64,000 bases of DNA, from assembly GCA_030141605.1 (NCBI GenBank), contig JAQGDQ010000052.1, forward strand, positions 494,001 to 558,000, in the 5' to 3' direction. Source of the stretch: Tubiluchus corallicola (Eukaryota > Priapulida > Priapulimorpha > Priapulimorphida > Tubiluchidae). The translations under genes and the position numbers were made by a program. Shown here piece by piece: positions 11,536 to 24,800 of the stretch (within the stretch, counting starts at the first letter, position 1; each line of letters opens with the position of its first letter). The notes beneath the pieces are model-generated. The model searched no databases and was not told the origin of the DNA. It saw only the letters and a program-made list of their open reading frames with translations.

Positions 11536-12506
11536 CCTTAAAACGGGGTGAGTTCGCCACTTTTTAGGGGTATTTTTTTACGTTTCCTGCCATAGCAAGA
11601 GAATTACCAAACCAATTTTCTTAGTTCAAGCTTTATATTGCCTTTCGAATGAAACACTATCGTGGGGTGAATTCGCCATTAACGATTTTACACTCTTTAA
11701 TGCCATTCTAGGCAGCTGAAGTTAACTGGTTGTGATTGGCTGGTTGGGGGTGAGTTCGCCACCCTATGAAAAAATTATGAAAAATGTCTAGTTTTAGTTT
11801 TCAAATAGAAACTTCTACGTTGGCAAAGAAGGCTTGAACGTCTTGTGCGCTGATCTTTTCGCGGGCGCCCTTGATGTTGCCAGCCGCTCTGAAAACCAGA
11901 TTGTTCCTTCGGGCGAATGATTTGACAAAGTCTATTCCAGGGGTGTTTGCCTTGAATCGTCGTTCCCGGATTCCCTTCGCGTCAAGAACACTCTTAATCA
12001 GTAGTCGGAGATCGATGGCAGTCATTGGGAACTCCCATTCAGCGGCCACTTGGAGTGTTGGCGATTTCGTGCTCCTCGGCGGCGGAGAACACTGGCTGAC
12101 CTCCGGTCTTCAGCGGATGACTACCTGAGAGTTTGTCAGAAAGGGTCTTTCTTGGAACTCCGAATTGCCTCGCCGCTGCGCTGATTGTCCTGTTGGTATT
12201 CTTGACGGCATGTAGGGCAGCTTCCAGAGCTTCTGGGGTATAATATTGTTATCTATGACCCGGTACAGGGGTGTAGGTGCGTGGCATGTTAAGTAGCAAG
12301 AAATAGTAGACAAATAATATGTAGCGCAGAATGGAGTACTTCTAGAGCGAATTGAAAAAAGATAACTGTCGCAAACTGTTTATAATGACGGTGATCATGA
12401 TATCTGTTCATTAAACACTGAACAATAGTTACAGCAAACCTACAATGGCCCTTACGTAAGGGGTGGCGAACTCACCCTCGGGTGGCGAACTCACCCCGTT
12501 TTACGG
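11536..12506 (-). mobile_element. Pogo-like (Tc1/mariner superfamily) DNA transposon, 971 bp
   Basis: Near-perfect 25-bp terminal inverted repeats lie at 11536-11560 and 12482-12506, with one mismatch; the outer part is CC(T/G)TAAAACGGGG. Both are flanked by TA (11534-11535 and 12507-12508), the target duplication of Tc1/mariner-type elements. The 16-mer GGGGTGAGTTCGCCAC or a near copy occurs at 11545, 11664 and 11747. It recurs inverted at 12463 and 12482, like multiple transposase-binding sites. The interior encodes a broken transposase DNA-binding region on the - strand. The element is more GC-rich than its surroundings. The catalytic DDE domain is absent, so it cannot move on its own. Confidence 0.85.
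11801..12287 (-). pseudogene. Broken pogo/Tigger-like transposase, N-terminal DNA-binding region only
   Basis: Read on the - strand, an ATG at 12287 opens MPRTYTPVPGHR and meets a stop. The frame then continues through YTPEALEAALHAVK, ISAAARQFGVPRKTLSDKL and FSAAEEHEIA. This is a psq-type helix-turn-helix as in pogo/Tigger and jerky-like proteins. A one-base frame change near 12055 leads into AAEWEFPMTAIDLR, FKANTPGIDFVKSFARR and a terminal stop at 11801. That matches the start of the second (CENP-B/Tc5) helix-turn-helix. No DDE catalytic domain follows. Nonsense, frameshift and truncation make it a pseudogene. Confidence 0.8.
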
Positions 12507-12508
12507 TA

Positions 12509-13179
12509 TCTTAGCAACAGGTCTGCTGAATATTAAATTAGCGTCTTTGTGTAAATAATGCACACACCTCTGCCTTGAACAACAGGGTGTTCTCCAAAGA
12601 AATATCAACAGCATTGTCGTATACATGTGTGTTGCTTGCTGATAAAGGTAGGTTTCACTTACCCATGCTATTATTTTACTTATGACATTTAGTTTTACTT
12701 TTTACCTGCGATGTAGTTAGTTATAATTACAATGCAAGTTTTCAAGAAACAGTTTTCTTGGCGTAAAATACTCAATGTAGCACAGAAACCTGCGATTTTT
12801 CAATAAAATAAACTAAAGAAAATTGTAAACATTAATCCAGTTTTGATGATAACGTGTCACCACCTTTTTAAAAGCGCCCAACTTCGTAAATGACTTTAAT
12901 TTTATTTATTTTTTAATACAGTGCAGCACTCTAACCACTTGCACGGTTTACAAGATATTTGCAAATCTGTCTTAGTCTGTCGCACCTGTAGAACGACTTC
13001 TACAGTAAGCAACGTTTTAGTTTAATTAGTGGGAGTGCATGGTATAAAGTATGTGTTTATAAGTTAAATTGGAAATTTTATAGCTGAAACATTTTTTCTT
13101 CCAGAGTGCAGACGCTCCACTCTCCTAGCTTCTCTTCCATGTTTTACAAGCACGCATTTTTTTGGCAATCTCATCTGTG
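12509..13179. other. Interval upstream of galactosyltransferase copy 2
   Basis: This should hold the promoter and 5' UTR of copy 2. No TATA box or other element could be assigned with confidence. Confidence 0.3.
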
Positions 13180-13355
13180 ATGAAACAGCGAAATACACGA
13201 GCTTGCGTGAAATTCTGTTTGTGGTCATTTATCATAGCTAATATAGCGAGTTTGTACACAGTGCACGTGACAGTTGTGAAGCGAAAATTCATACTTTCTT
13301 TGGCACGAACTGCCAAACAGGAGACAGAAACAGATAAGAGAGAAGTTTTTTCAAG
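13180..13355 (+). CDS. Galactosyltransferase copy 2, exon 1 (signal anchor)
   Basis: The exon begins at ATG 13180 and ends at the donor AAG|GTGAGC in phase 2. It encodes a basic tail, a hydrophobic segment (CLWSFIIANIASLYTVHV) and a Lys/Arg/Glu-rich stem. An ATG three codons upstream of the window start of homology is absent, so this ATG is the natural start. Confidence 0.8.
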
Positions 13356-15466
13356 GTGAGCGGGACGCTTAATTATCATTTTCTCGCCACCTCGTAGGCA
13401 CTTTACTGCCAACCGCGATGACGATAACATCACAATCATCTGCAGCAAAACATTTAAGCCATTATCAACGTATTTTGTATCATCCCTTACCCAATAGCAC
13501 TAAAACTAAAGTTACCAGCAACTACCACTGCTAAACTGATGATGTCAAGTTTGTGAACGTGTAGGTAGGGAGTAGGGAGTGCAGAGATCATGGTGTGGCG
13601 GCAGCATTGATGTGGATTAAATCTACAAGTAGTGTGGGATCTGGGATGTTTATCGTCAATAGATTTTGCATTCTGTCAGCCTCTTTATGGTATGTGGTAT
13701 TCTGAAATGTGATCGTTTGCCTAATATCCATTATACATGTCCACATTTTTCGTTGCTTTTTGAGGCTGTCTTTCCTAGGTGGCATATACTTTTTTAGGTA
13801 TTTTCATACACACGTGTATAGAATTTGTATAAAATTTTTGTATATACATTGTTGTGTCGGTGATGGTGGTCCTGATGGTGCTATTTGTATACAAAAGTGG
13901 TCCGGCTGTGGGTGGGACACAACAGAGGCGAATTTCTCAATAAGCTAATTGGACGAAAGCGACAAATTTTGAGGGGCCTAGTGTCAAATTTTTTTACTGT
14001 CTTTGGAAAATGAGTATCCTTTCACGTTCATATAAAGCGCATATTTTATAACAGACCACTAGCAGTGGTTGTCGTGACAAAGTGGCATAACAATCATAGC
14101 ATTTTGTGCACAAAACACAGGGTAAAATACTACTTATAGGCAAGGATGCTAGGAAAACAGGCCTCTCAAGCAAGTAGAGTAGTTAGAAAATATCAGTTGT
14201 AGGCAAAACAGCCACACAAGTCAATTATTCAAGTGAAATAACTATAGACGATGGCGATTGTGATAGTTTTGGCGGTGCTGTACTAGTTTGTGGTTCTGAC
14301 CACTGCTGAGGATTGTTATAGTTGCATATATCGATATAGCACTTACTTTGACGGGTGATACTTTAAAGTTGAGTTTACAATGCTGGAGATGGTGTAGGGC
14401 CATAATGTTTGTGGTGGTTATTCTGTCAAGACCTAGTATCAAGTCTTATACATAAAAATAAAAATGAGAAACGAAAATGCTTCTGAAGTGAATCAAATGT
14501 GTGAGAATATTTAATGCAACCTGAACGGTGTCATTTTGTGCAACTACTTTTATTTTTTTCCGTTACAGAAACGGAACACACGTTGATGGTCAGTTTACAA
14601 ATGAAATGCCGTCATCATTCTGTCCAGAGGTACCACCAAATTTGATTGGAAATCTTACGCAGTATGCTTTGTACCGAGGCCTTCCGTCACAAAAGATGTT
14701 GACTGTTGGAGTGGGCGGAAGCCACGCACCTTCTAATTGCTTAGCTCGACACAGAGTTCTTGTTATAGTACCGTACAGAAATAGAAAAGAAAATTTGAAA
14801 GTGTTAATGATGCATTTACATCCGATTCTACAACGACAACAACTCAACTACCTAATTCTAGTTGCAGAACAATATGGAATGGAAACATTTAATAAAGGAA
14901 TAATTATGAACGCTGGATTTAAAGAAGCATCGAGGATATTTAATTTTACGTGTGTTGTGTTTCATGATGTCGACCTAATAGCCGAGGATGACCGTAACAT
15001 GTACAGTTGTCCTGAGCAACCCCGACACATGTCCCCATTTGTTGACAGACATGGGTATAGACTTATGTATAGACGTCTAGTAGGCGGTGTTTTGGCATTT
15101 CGTAAAGAACAGTTTGAAAAAGTAAACGGTTATTCAAACTTGTTTTGGGGTTGGGGTGGAGAGGATGATGACATGGAAATTCGCATTAGATCAATGGGAC
15201 TGCACGTAACGAGACCACCGAGAGGCATAGGACGTTATAAGATGCTAAGTCATGAAAAGAGTAACAAAGAGAAAAGGAAACAACTGAAGAGAAAGCACAT
15301 TCGCCTTCTGAAGTCCACCGAAAACAGATTCCACATAGATGGACTAAACTCAGTGAACTATACTGTAAAAGCATTAAAAAAGCAACTGCTATATACACAC
15401 TTACTGGTTAATGTCAGCAAAGAATTAAATGAAACTGAGGGTTTTGTAAACAAAATAAATATGTAG
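13180..15466 (+). CDS. Beta-1,4-galactosyltransferase-like protein, copy 2 (two exons)
   Basis: The coding exons are 13180-13355 and 14569-15466, giving a 357-residue type II Golgi protein. The join is phase-consistent: TCA AG from exon 1 plus A from exon 2 gives Ser-Arg. Residues about 11-35 form the hydrophobic signal anchor after a short basic tail (MKQRNTR), and a charged stem follows. The GT7 catalytic domain shows RHRVLVIVPYRNRKENLK, HPILQRQQLNYL, FHDVDLIAEDD, WGWGGEDDD, the metal-ligand pair MLSH and DGLNSVNYTV. The Tyr289 equivalent is Leu (15077-15079), suggesting UDP-GalNAc rather than UDP-Gal. The likely job is extending terminal GlcNAc on glycoproteins or glycolipids. Length and layout are normal for the family. 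Confidence 0.9.
14569..15466 (+). CDS. Galactosyltransferase copy 2, exon 2 (catalytic domain)
   Basis: The exon follows the acceptor TTTTTTTCCGTTACAG and runs uninterrupted to TAG at 15464. The segment FCPEVPPNLIGNL before the catalytic core matches the region just before the core in vertebrate B4GALTs. Confidence 0.93.
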
Positions 15467-15772
15467 TTCATATGAGAATGAAAACTCTACCTTATTATCA
15501 CCATTAATTGTTCATTATTATGATATACCAGAACTTATAGTCATGTATGCACGAATGCAAGTTAAATTAATAATGTGAACTTATAGAATGTATAGAAAAT
15601 TAACTGTATGAAAACTTATCGTGTTTTGATTTGTTTATTTTATCCTTTCTATATTGACTGTGTATATATACAGTGTGTTATTTCCAAAATTGACTCACTA
15701 GGCCTTACTATTCGTAAAAAATTGGCCACATAGAACGCGGCCTATTATTATTATCCTATCCCAACTGACAAC

Positions 15773-15778
15773 AATAAA
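15773..15778 (+). promoter_or_regulatory. Possible polyadenylation signal of galactosyltransferase copy 2
   Basis: AATAAA lies about 310 bases after the stop codon. It is the first canonical hexamer downstream that I see. Confidence 0.35.
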
Positions 15779-18511
15779 AGAATACATTTTACGGTGCATC
15801 GTAAAAAGAAGAAAAAAGAATATTGTTTTTTTACAAACACGCTGTTGAAAATAAGATGTGCTGTGAAATTCCTAAACTTAGAACAATAATACCCGAAGCG
15901 AGGTAGGCATTTAATGTGAGGTAAATGAACCGAGTGGAGCTCTCGGTGTGTACTTTGTGATCAGAGTTAAACAATGCCAAGGCCGATCAGCGAATACAAA
16001 GTGCACAATCAAGTAAAAATGGGAGTATAACTAGAGGCAAACAGTAAGACTCTTTTCATGACCAATTTTTATTTTTTAACAAATTACCATCAATGGTTTC
16101 TTGCAGGAAGCCCATACAGATTCTCTAGTGTTATAAATTTGGCAAATAGTTTTCTTGCTGCAACCAACAAAATTTCTGTTTATTTCCCTGTTCAACAGAT
16201 GACAAAAAATTTATTTTACCTTTTGGGGAAATTTTTGGGATCCATCTTGGAAATACTTCATCAAAATTTGTTTCGCTGCAATTACCTAACCTACTTCAAG
16301 GTGACCGTATTTAAAAGATATGCCTATTACAAGCCAAATTAGTTATAACAATTATAGCTTTGGACCTTATTTCACGTTCTTGCATTCTAACCATGCAATA
16401 TTTGCAAAAAGGTTATTATTTTTGCCCATTTTTCTTTAAAAGGCAAAACTACTATAATGTAAAATACTAAAATGTATATTACCAATGCTGACTTTTTAGT
16501 CATAACTAAAAAATATGCTTTTCAATTTAAAATGTGCATTTGTACTTCCTAAAATATAAAAAATGGGAGTCTAAAGCTGCGCACTACAAAACATTTCCAG
16601 GTGCCACTAGTTTTAAAACCAGGGAATGATTGATCATGTCCTTTTTAGAACTAAGCAACAAAACCATTCACGACGTATTTCTCTGTTAGAATCTAATTTT
16701 TAGAATAAAAAATTAGACGCAAATTTTGCAATTCAGTTATAACGTTGAATCATTGATAAAGCTGGATAACCAACCCTGAAATCAATCCATTTATGTCAAA
16801 TGGTCGCTGTTGCAGGATTGGCTGGAAAATTTATGTATTTTATTAATGGCATCAAGAAAAGTTAACGTTGTAATCACTGCAATTAATGTACAATATTATC
16901 CTGGTTATTATTATTTAGGTCTTGTAGACAAAGTATATGTCTTGGGTGTCATGGCAACATATGTACAGGCAGTCATTCTTGAGTAGATTAGATTACATTA
17001 AAATAAATTTGATTTGATTTGGTTTGGTTTGACAAGATGATATTAGATTAGATTTTATTTGATCAAACTCATACTTATCTCCCTACACATACACAACAAA
17101 TATGTGCAAGTACATCAGAAAAGAATGCACATCCATTTAGTTTCTTCGAATTAATATTAAATAAATAACTCATGTTCACTCATGGTCTAAAATGCATCAG
17201 TTGACAAAAAAATGCGTACATGCATTGTACATCACGTGAAAGTTCTAAAAACATTCCAAACTAAACTGCTATGGCTAACTTTATGATGCACGGGGTTAAA
17301 TTTCATCTTTAATGAAAAATGTGTAAAACATCCATTCTATATTATCCGAATGCTTCTGCGAAACAATTGACCATGTGAGTTTACTCTACCTCACAACATT
17401 TTGATGGTCGGGTAACAAATAATTAATTCATTTGAACCCTCGTGACGTTTTGATTAATCCTATGTAAAAGTAACAATGTACAATCTGACCGTGTACTTCT
17501 TCGTTGGGCTTTTTAAGGATATTCTATCCTTACACCTTTTTTGTGAAGGATATTAGCTTGACAAGAGTAATTAAGCAGATCATTGTTACTGTACAGGTAC
17601 CGATCAAATCATGTTAAGGACCTGGTTAGTAAATAGATAAGTGACTGCTTGAAAATCCATTTTCTTTCATGAAAGTGAAACTGACCAGAGTTAAAAATGT
17701 GTGAGATTAACAAACTGGTGCACAAGAACCGCAAGTGAGGTTCAGTTGTAGGTGCCTTGCAGTTCAGTTGTGGGCGCCTCATCTTCAACGCATAAGACTT
17801 GGCAGGTCTAGGACTTGATGGATCCGAGGGCTTTTTCATTAAATTACCATTTCTTATATAGCAATCAAGCAAGTTGCCAGCTTGGTAAAATAAGTAAAGA
17901 TATTATGCACAACAACGTGATTTTTTTCCTTATCTTTGTTCTCCATAAAAAACAGCAAAGCGCTTTATTAGAAATCAACTACAGCAAATAATCAACTTTA
18001 TAAAACTCAACAAGTCACAAGTATAACAAAATTGACAAATATCAAACAACCTAAAAAACAGCCCAACAGCGCAGTCAATTCCAGTACAGAAATTTTCAAA
18101 TTCTGATTTCTCATGCTAACTGTATAAATTTATCATGTAGTTCTTGCTATATCCCAAATACAGTACTTACATCCTGCAGACTTCATCTAGTGCATCCAAA
18201 AACTGGTTTACTTTTGAAAAAGAAATGGTACTTTACAAATTAAGTAAAATGTCATCAACTGGTTAGAAGATGATTTACAGAGATACGTAATGAAAGTTAC
18301 CTATGGCAAAGTGTAACATTTTTATTGCTGTGTAAAGAACTTAGATAATTATATTTTTATACGAACAATACACTGCACGTACTTCACAAGTTATGCTGTT
18401 ACAATACTGTCATCACGATACTGAATAGTTACATATACTTCTTACTTTTTGCATGTTCAGACATTAGATTTCACATGCTGCAAAAAATGCTAAATCACAG
18501 CTGACGAGTTT
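15779..18511. other. Intergenic region between copy 2 and the 3' end of PGS1
   Basis: The two genes converge here. Apart from a possible LINE tail at 16900-17065, no exon or RNA gene was recognised. Open frames at 16058-16342 and 17609-17872 show no family motifs. Confidence 0.35.
16900..17065 (+). repeat. Possible retroelement 3' tail with GATTT-type repeats
   Basis: A non-coding stretch ends in repeated GATTAGATT/GATTTGATTTGGTTTGG pentamers. This resembles the simple-repeat tail of non-LTR retrotransposons. No coding part is attached, so the call is weak. Confidence 0.3.
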
Positions 18512-18517
18512 TTTATT
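18512..18517 (-). promoter_or_regulatory. Possible PGS1 polyadenylation signal
   Basis: AATAAA on the - strand lies about 215 bases past the PGS1 stop codon. Confidence 0.4.
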
Positions 18518-18729
18518 AATGTAAACATGTAATTTACTCAGTTTAGATTAACAGTTTTAATATCACTGCAAATCTTCAATAGTCACCAGTGCGAGGCAAA
18601 AAGAATTGAGAGATTAGTTGTCATAATTTATAAATTACTTGGCAAACAAAATACGAACATTAAAAAATTTTAGAACAATAAATTATTGCCACAATGATAT
18701 TTTACCTAAATTTGTCCTCATACCTCGTA

Positions 18730-18849
18730 TCAAAAATAGTGCTTTATTACTTGAATAACGTATCGAACCCAGATGGGAACGTAGCGGTCAGGACGAATAA
18801 AGGTTTCTGCCGTTACCTCTGAAGTGAATGAGTAAAGATGTTCTTGTTC
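18730..18849 (-). CDS. PGS1: PGS1 terminal exon
   Basis: Starts after TTTTTTTATAG, encodes EQEHLYSFTS and RYVPIWVRYVIQVIKHYF, and ends with TGA at 18730-18732. Matches the human C-terminus in length and pattern. Confidence 0.94.
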   Translation of the reverse strand, partial: EQEHLYSFTSEVTAETFIRPDRYVPIWVRYVIQVIKHYF

Positions 18850-21800
18850 CTATAAAAAAAGCCACACTGTGTATACAAACTCATGTAATTAGTATCATAT
18901 CTCACACAGCTGCCAGTGAAATAAATGCTAATTATCATGTCTGTTTTCGTAGAAAGTCATTGCAAGTAATGACACCCGAAGGACTTGTTACACCACAATT
19001 CATTAATTTGGTTGGTTATGGCAGTGCTGGTTTAATTAGTTGCAGTTGTAAATTTTGTAACATTAAGCAGAAACTGAACCACATTTACATAGCTTGGCAT
19101 CACATGCACTTAAAAAAGCACATTGTAGTTATAAATAGTCACAAATATTTAAATTCATGTCTATGAAAAAAGTACACTTTGCAATTCAAATTCCAAAATA
19201 ATAATAACTACTTCTTGTGTCACATTACAGCTAAACTATATGGCAAACTGCACCCTTGGAAAAAATGCTACAACATGTGTTAAGCAAACAGTACTACAAG
19301 CAGACTTATGGAACAAAAAAGAAATATTTACTCAAAAAATGAGCTTGGGTGTTGCTATAGTAGTTAATTTTCTAACACAAGAGTTTGCTGATAGAAAACA
19401 AACTCGAAAACATCGAAAACACACAAGAATTTGGACTGAGCGTCTTTAGAGTACAGGGAAAGCTGCTTAACCAGGCAAAGTATGTTCCAAAGAGAAATTG
19501 AAATTAGAATCTGCAATGCTTAGAATAGACGTCTAACAGGTAAGGTGTCGCTGCAACAGTCCCCTTGTTCAAATGCATGTTCTGCTTTCACACTTCCATT
19601 ATTTTTAAATTTGGTGTCAAAATCAATATTGTAACAGCAAGTTTATTAACTGATGATCTTGAAACTAAAATAAGTGTTATTTTGAAAAAAATCTAGAAAG
19701 GAACTCTAAATTAATAATTCGGTCATCCTATCGCCAAGTTTCGGGCAACCAAAATCTTAAAACTCAAATTACGTCTATGATAAATACTATAAAACACAGC
19801 TTTAGCAGCAATGACCTATGTTATGACGGATAATCTCATACAATTGTTTCCAGAAGAAAAAACAACACCCATTTTTTCCTGCAACACCACACTGCATACT
19901 TCTAATTAATTCATCGTGCAGAGAACTGGCATTCATTGTTGTAAAAATACAATTTTTATCACTGGCTAAATCTTGTGTCGTAATTCTATGTCATAGATGG
20001 CATTCAGTAACAAAATATCACATTACTCATTTCAGAAGAATACACGTGAACAAAACTTGAGTTATTTAGAATCAAAAACAAAATCTTATAATCATTACAG
20101 TGCAATAACAGGCTAAATGTAAATGTAATATGTAAACATTAAGATTTAAAGACAGTTAAATAATGAAAGGTATAAATAAGCTAATACTGCAGACTTCAGC
20201 ATTACTGAAGGTTGATACAAAGTTACAGATTATGTCAATAAAGTTGAAATAATGGCCACCAGCAAAGTGCAATGCCAATGATGGTGTTTTTCTACAATTA
20301 TTATTTCAAGCCCACCAAGTAAGAAGCTTTATGTTTAATGGAACAAGACTAGCACTTACGTTCCATCGCAAGGTTAGATCATCATTTCAGAAAATTGCTG
20401 AGTCAATAAGTGATTTGCTTGCACATGTGGTAAACAAGCCCCACATACCAGTTTTATCAAGTGTTTTCTTTTGCTGGCGAAAAGCATATAGGCACTCTGA
20501 TAACCACGGAAACAAACTCTTGAGCTAAAAACTCTAGCAAGTCCTTCACTCACTATATCAGTCCAGCGAATTTTAACACACGAGGAAAGAATTAGATATT
20601 CCATGGTTTACAGAAAAATCCAGTTTTTCAATGAATCAACACTGCCAAATGACTAGGGCTGAGCAGGGCAGTCATATTTAGTACATTAGTACATAGCCTG
20701 AATAGTCCAATCAATTCTCCACAAAAACTTGCAGATTTATGGGCATTACAAGACACGACTCTATGACAATAATGAACCTCGAACGCATAACGAACGGATT
20801 AGATGAACAATTCCTGAAGAAAAATCATTAGGAATTGTTTGTACAGCAGTGTTTAGTCAAACAAACATTTACATACCACTATTGCACAGATATGATCGAG
20901 ATTAAACATTTTTTAACACAAAATTAACTGGCCACGTCGGCACTGCTACTTTTAGCAAAACTGATGAATTTGCAAAATTACAGATGTGACAAGGGCACTA
21001 CGCCTACCACAAATTAACCCTCACAGATACTGTAACTCATAAGCAGACACGAGTTTATCATTAGCACAAGATGTAATATCTCAAAAAATAGAATCGTAGC
21101 AGATTTTTTTTAGTTAGATGGATTACTTTTTCTGTAAACAAAAAACAAAAAACAAAACATGTAAAAATTACAAGCCATCACTATTGAAAATTAAGCAGCC
21201 ATTGGCAGTTGCTTACTTACTAGGCTCATCAGATTATCAGAACTCAAATGCACCCTCAACGAAGCGCTCTTATCATGATCTGATCTGTCAACTTCATAAT
21301 AATCCCATAGTACAAGAAAAGTCGCAGCCCAATAAGAACAAGTCTAATGGGTATAACCTTGGTACATTTCGCAAATATTGTTTGGTTAAAATTAGCAAAA
21401 CTGAGCATGTCTTAATGACTGCTGTGCAGAAAATTACCTTGTGCAGTTCTTCCTGGAGTTGTACATTGTCAGTAACTATGGCTAATTGTAGCTCAGTGTC
21501 ACGGTGAACAGATCTGTAACCTTAAATAAAAAATGTAATAGAAAAGGTTAACATCTGAAAATCAGTATCAAGGTCTACCATGACTGATGATGGGTAACAT
21601 GAGGGGGGGCTCCTTTGAAGTCTCTTTTCATTAAAACTTCTTTCTTTACTTCATCTGTATACTAACGCAAAACTTGACATTATCGTGTTAGATTTTTTAC
21701 CATTATTTACCAAATAAACCTTAAAAAGATAACTATCTCTGTGTTTGAAGAGATAGGACTGGACTACATTGAATGGATGTGTCAATGTACTGAACTATAT

Positions 21801-24800
21801 TCTATCTAACAACAGAGTCAAACTCCAATCAGACAGGGGAAATCGACATAGCCAGATTTACCAATTTACAATCAGACAATGACAACTGATGCAAATGACT
21901 TTACTGAAATACACTAATTTACTGAGATAAGTGCAAACCCTTTGCAGAGTTTTCATACAAATCTTGAAGCACAAATGGAGCAAATTAGGAAAACTTTGAA
22001 ACAACACGATATTTTACTGCAATGCTCTTTGCTTTAAAATGTTTAATAATACGCAATGAGCAAAAAATTATGAAACAAAGTAATTCGGCATTAAACTTTT
22101 GCACCAAGTTTAAAGGTCAAATTTCCCAGTAATATTGTTGAGCTGAAAATGCTATACTATACTTGAGCGACTTCAACTTTGTTGGGTTTAACGCCCTATC
22201 ATTGCTTGATGCCAGTCAATGCAAGTGCTGACACCTGGCCTTATATTTTTTTCAATCCTCAATTAGAGAAGATTTAGAAACAGCACGTTATGGTCAAGTT
22301 AGGTGTAGTTTGACACAATTAGTACCCAATAAGAGCTAATGCAGGCAGTTTTTCTGAATTTTCTCAGAATGATAACAAATTAAACAAATTTTTACCAGCG
22401 ACAAGGGATTCTTAGTATATCGTCTAAATAGCCATGAAATTACTGCTTGATGGTAATGACCGTATCATTCTTTCCTCACAAATTTGCGATAAAAAATTTG
22501 AGCACAAAATTTTCACGATTCAAAGTTGCCTTGAAAATTTATTTTGATTTTCAGCATTCAATCCCTATAAGTGAGCAACTTACTGTATAGTACTATCAAT
22601 GCAAAACAATTTTTTTACAGTAATATGACAATGTGTCCAAAACTGTACAAATTAGTATGAGTTTGTCCAAGAGAACGTGTCCATTCATTTTCCACTACCT
22701 GTCTGCTACACTCACACATGCATGCCTAGTTAGTTAGTTAGTTTTATTGACCACAGGATAGCAGGTCCAACAATAGCATAACAAAACAATAATAACTGAC
22801 ATAATGCATAACAGGCACACAGTCTAACTTAACTTAATATCAAAATGAGATACTCGCAAAAGCTAAGTATAGACATACTATATAAATGGGTATGTTCAAG
22901 GTTTCAACTTGAGTATTTAAATTTTGATAATACATTGTACGTTAATTCACAAATAATTTTGGGTCTAAATTCCATAAAGTATCAACATCAATAACTGTCT
23001 GACTTATGTGTGTAACACGTAAATTCTCAGTTACTGCGCAATTACACACTACGTTCTTCAGTTTGAACACTTGATCCACAATCATAAACTCGCAAATCAC
23101 GATCAACATGAGACCAACGCCCAGTTTTAACTCGTAAGGAATGTGAAATAAGTCTTACGTGAGAAAAAAATACGTGTATGTTCAGAAATACTGTTATTAC
23201 TATAGACTGGATGGACACTTAAATTTGGATTTAGTTCAGTTCAATAAGTAACATTTTTGTTTTATCTGATGGCAATGCACGTGTTTTGATTTTCTGAAAG
23301 TCATCATCACGATTGGTGGTTGTATCTAATAACCTCTTAACATAATGGCACTGGGGTGTGTTCGTACCTGCACACATAGCTCATGTCATCATAATTGGGT
23401 CATCAAGAATTTGTTCTCTTTTATTAAACATTTTTGAAAAAAATTATATTGCACTTGTTTGAAAATTCCATTAACTAAAGGATACCCTAACTCGATCATG
23501 TAAAGATCATTTGTTGTTGTTAGACTAACATCTAAAAAAGCTTTCATTGCACTCATATAAATAGTCTAGACAGGTTTAAAAGACTCTGTCAGCCAAATTC
23601 ACAGCTACAAAGTATAGCTGCCATTAGTGCAGCATTGAAAACCTTTTTCTTGACTATAAATGGAAAGTCAACATTTTTGTGCACAAAAGAGACGAATTTA
23701 AGAAGGTGAGAATATTTGTCTTTAACACGAGCTTCAACTGCTGAAGTAACATGACCATCAGATGTAAATACTGCTCCTAGATAAACAAATTTAATAGCAC
23801 CTTATATTTCAAATTAAGCTGTCTCACCAAAATTTGGTGATCCAATGAGAGTCATGCATGGCAGGTTCTGACCCGGCAAGTAGTACCATAGTCCTTTAGC
23901 ATGAAATGTCCAATTTTCACGCAAAAATTCCTGAAATTAATAAACAGACGCAGTTGTATGTGAAAGCTTAAAGCATTATACTGAGCTAAGCCTATAAAAT
24001 TTGAAAGATTATCAACAAATTTTCAAGATAGTTTCTGAAATTAAATGTACTTTAGGCACTTCCTTAAATCACAAGATAATGAATAATGAATTCTTATCAC
24101 AAGTCCTAATTATTATGTTGACCTAATTACAGGCTTTTAGTCTACCTGTACGTTGCGTTTCAGCACGCACAATAATGTAAGGGAATGCAGTACAGTACCA
24201 TAAATTACACATGGCACCATCGATGCAAACTGGAATAACTGGAAGTGTGGAGGTGAAAGTACATAAAAATAGAGTAACCCCTAATTTTATATTGTAGCAG
24301 ATGGTCACTAATATGTAGGTGACTGTCTAGGATGAACTGAAAGCTTATATCGCATACTTAATATAAGACCTGTATATATCAATATATAATATATACAACA
24401 GATCATTAATATCAATGATTGTGGCAGGAATAGGAACGAGCACATTATCAGGGATAATAAACTGAGATGAGATGCTGAACCAGCAGAGGTAGACATGACT
24501 GTCATATTCATGATCAATGTTATCTTCCAGAAAAACTGGTCTAATTCAATCGTCAAAAGATTTCAAGTCACCTTTGAGGAAAATATGTGCATTATTACTA
24601 ACGATTCTGTTCAACAGAACTAATCTAACCATGAGAATGTTTTCAACTGTTGATGATTCTCCCAACTGAACCAGTTTATGTTTCTAGAAATCTAGGAAAT
24701 GTTACCTATAGGCATTTCAACACTGTGATAGACCTGTACTTTTGCACAAGTTTACGTCTAGACCAACACAAATAAGTGATTCAAAATTAGCTACATTACA

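Noticed and set aside
18828-19166. 112-codon open frame on the + strand
   Set aside because: It overlaps the PGS1 terminal exon on the other strand, has no family motif and no good splice sites.
20374-20604. - strand frame with VKIRWTDIVSEGLARVF, tried as the PGS1 C-terminus
   Set aside because: An in-frame stop just upstream leaves no acceptor in the required phase, and the true terminal exon at 18730-18849 fits the family exactly.
21118-21507. 129-codon + strand open frame, one of the longest in the window
   Set aside because: It is antisense to the PGS1 exon at 21438-21520; composition is Lys/Ser/Asn-rich and no domain is recognisable.
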